From JABWBD01 sp040768665 (GTDB lineage: Bacteria; Planctomycetota; Planctomycetia; Pirellulales; Thermoguttaceae): 64,000 nt of DNA. Below, one piece after another: positions 63,636 through 64,000 of the stretch. The stretch's first letter is position 1. Every line of letters starts with the position of its first letter. The DNA is taken from assembly GCA_040768665.1 (NCBI GenBank), contig JAXGMN010000045.1:1-64000 (forward strand). The letters are read 5' to 3'. The notes beneath the pieces are model-generated. The model had not been told where the DNA came from, ran no database searches, and saw nothing but the letters and a program-made list of their open reading frames with translations. A program made the position numbers and the translations under genes.

Positions 63636-63655
63636 GGTATCATATACGGTATCAT
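63636..63655 (-). promoter_or_regulatory. Direct repeat, possible operator of the PIN toxin-antitoxin pair
   Basis: GGTATCAT occurs twice with four bases between (63636-63643 and 63648-63655), a 12-base period. It lies 4 bases upstream of the toxin's start codon. RHH antitoxins often bind such spaced direct repeats as paired dimers and repress their own operon. The sequence shows the repeat; binding is inferred. Confidence 0.5.
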
Positions 63656-63845
63656 TTTGGGCGTCAATCCGGCGGGGCCAGCGGGCAGCCTGCAAAGAAA
63701 TCGCCATGAGCAAACAGGCTTATGCCGCGTTCGTTTTTCGAGCACGTGTCGGCCCGGCACAGCGCTGTCCTGCGAATCCGACATTCGCTATGCTCAGGAC
63801 CGGGAGACGAATGTATGACGCGTTTGGGAAGGGGTGCAACAAGGC

Positions 63846-64000
63846 GTGTCCTCGAAACCCTGGCCGCTGCTCCTGAATACCGCCATCCTCGCCGGGGCGA
63901 CTTGCGCTATCAGTCTCCCTGTCGGGTCGCTCTTGGGATGGCTGCTGGTCCGAACGGATTTGCCCGGAAGACGAGCGGCGAGGGTGGTGCTCGGGATTTT
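63846..64000 (+). CDS. ABC transporter permease, partial (5' end only)
   Basis: A GTG at 63846 (an in-frame GTG at 63834 is an alternative) starts a frame reading PWPLLLNTAILAGATCAISL, then PVGSLLGWLLVRTDLPGRRA, and continues past the window end. The pattern of one hydrophobic helix followed by a short basic loop and LVRTDLPGR is typical of FbpB/ThiP-like binding-protein-dependent permeases. The substrate could be iron or a small organic ion. Upstream frames have no ribosome site better than GGGAAGG. Confidence 0.7.
   Translation, partial: MSSKPWPLLLNTAILAGATCAISLPVGSLLGWLLVRTDLPGRRAARVVLGI

Overview
The window reads as a piece of a planctomycete chromosome, most likely an uncultured member of the Pirellulales. 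The base composition is GC-rich. The gene families are characteristic: a DUF1592/DUF1552 pair, several Tat-exported Gfo/Idh/MocA proteins, a DUF4058 protein, PDZ proteins, a REP-associated (RAYT) transposase and abundant short inverted repeats. No rRNA, tRNA or CRISPR array was found. Most genes start at an ATG preceded by a GGAG-type ribosome binding site, and this was used to choose starts.

Layout. 0.2-7.5 kb: a very large secreted VWA protein, tsaD coupled to an S41 protease, and a small membrane protein. 7.5-13.7 kb: a tight minus-strand cluster built around a glucosyl-3-phosphoglycerate synthase, with two GT4 glycosyltransferases, a HAD phosphatase and a peptidase-like protein that lacks the usual catalytic Glu; it looks like a glucosylglycerate-type compatible solute pathway. 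14-16 kb: a Nif3-like protein and an NYN nuclease. 16-25 kb: secreted carbohydrate-related proteins (an unknown protein coupled to an oxidoreductase, a sialidase-like protein, a large beta-sandwich protein, a GH127 enzyme). 25.5-32.7 kb: an accessory zone with a RAYT flanked by perfect 18-bp inverted repeats, an IS110 transposase with a candidate bridge-RNA region, HicBA, a DUF4058 protein and several broken genes. 32.7-39.2 kb: a SIMPL protein, another oxidoreductase, and the DUF1552/DUF1592 pair, whose second member carries an in-frame amber codon. 39.4-40.9 kb: two near-identical silk-like Ala/Gly/Tyr/Asn repeat genes from a recent tandem duplication.

41.9-44.3 kb: a membrane/osmotic stress group (GlsB-like, lipoprotein, unknown, MscL). 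44.6-56.9 kb: a CE15-like esterase, a PP-loop tRNA sulfurtransferase, RNase III, a CobB-like pseudoenzyme overlapping an Fe-S polyferredoxin, a GH78 rhamnosidase, a PDZ protein and DnaA. 57.3-60.2 kb: four consecutive genes (GNAT, PDZ protein, NnrE, FmdB) all broken by frameshifts. 60.2-64 kb: a conserved secreted protein, guaB, a PIN toxin-antitoxin pair and the start of an ABC permease.

Together the genes suggest an aquatic polysaccharide degrader (rhamnosidase, arabinofuranosidase, glucuronoyl-esterase-like and sialidase-like functions) with osmoadaptation capacity. Its genome carries several families of RAYT-linked hairpin repeats and shows active gene decay.
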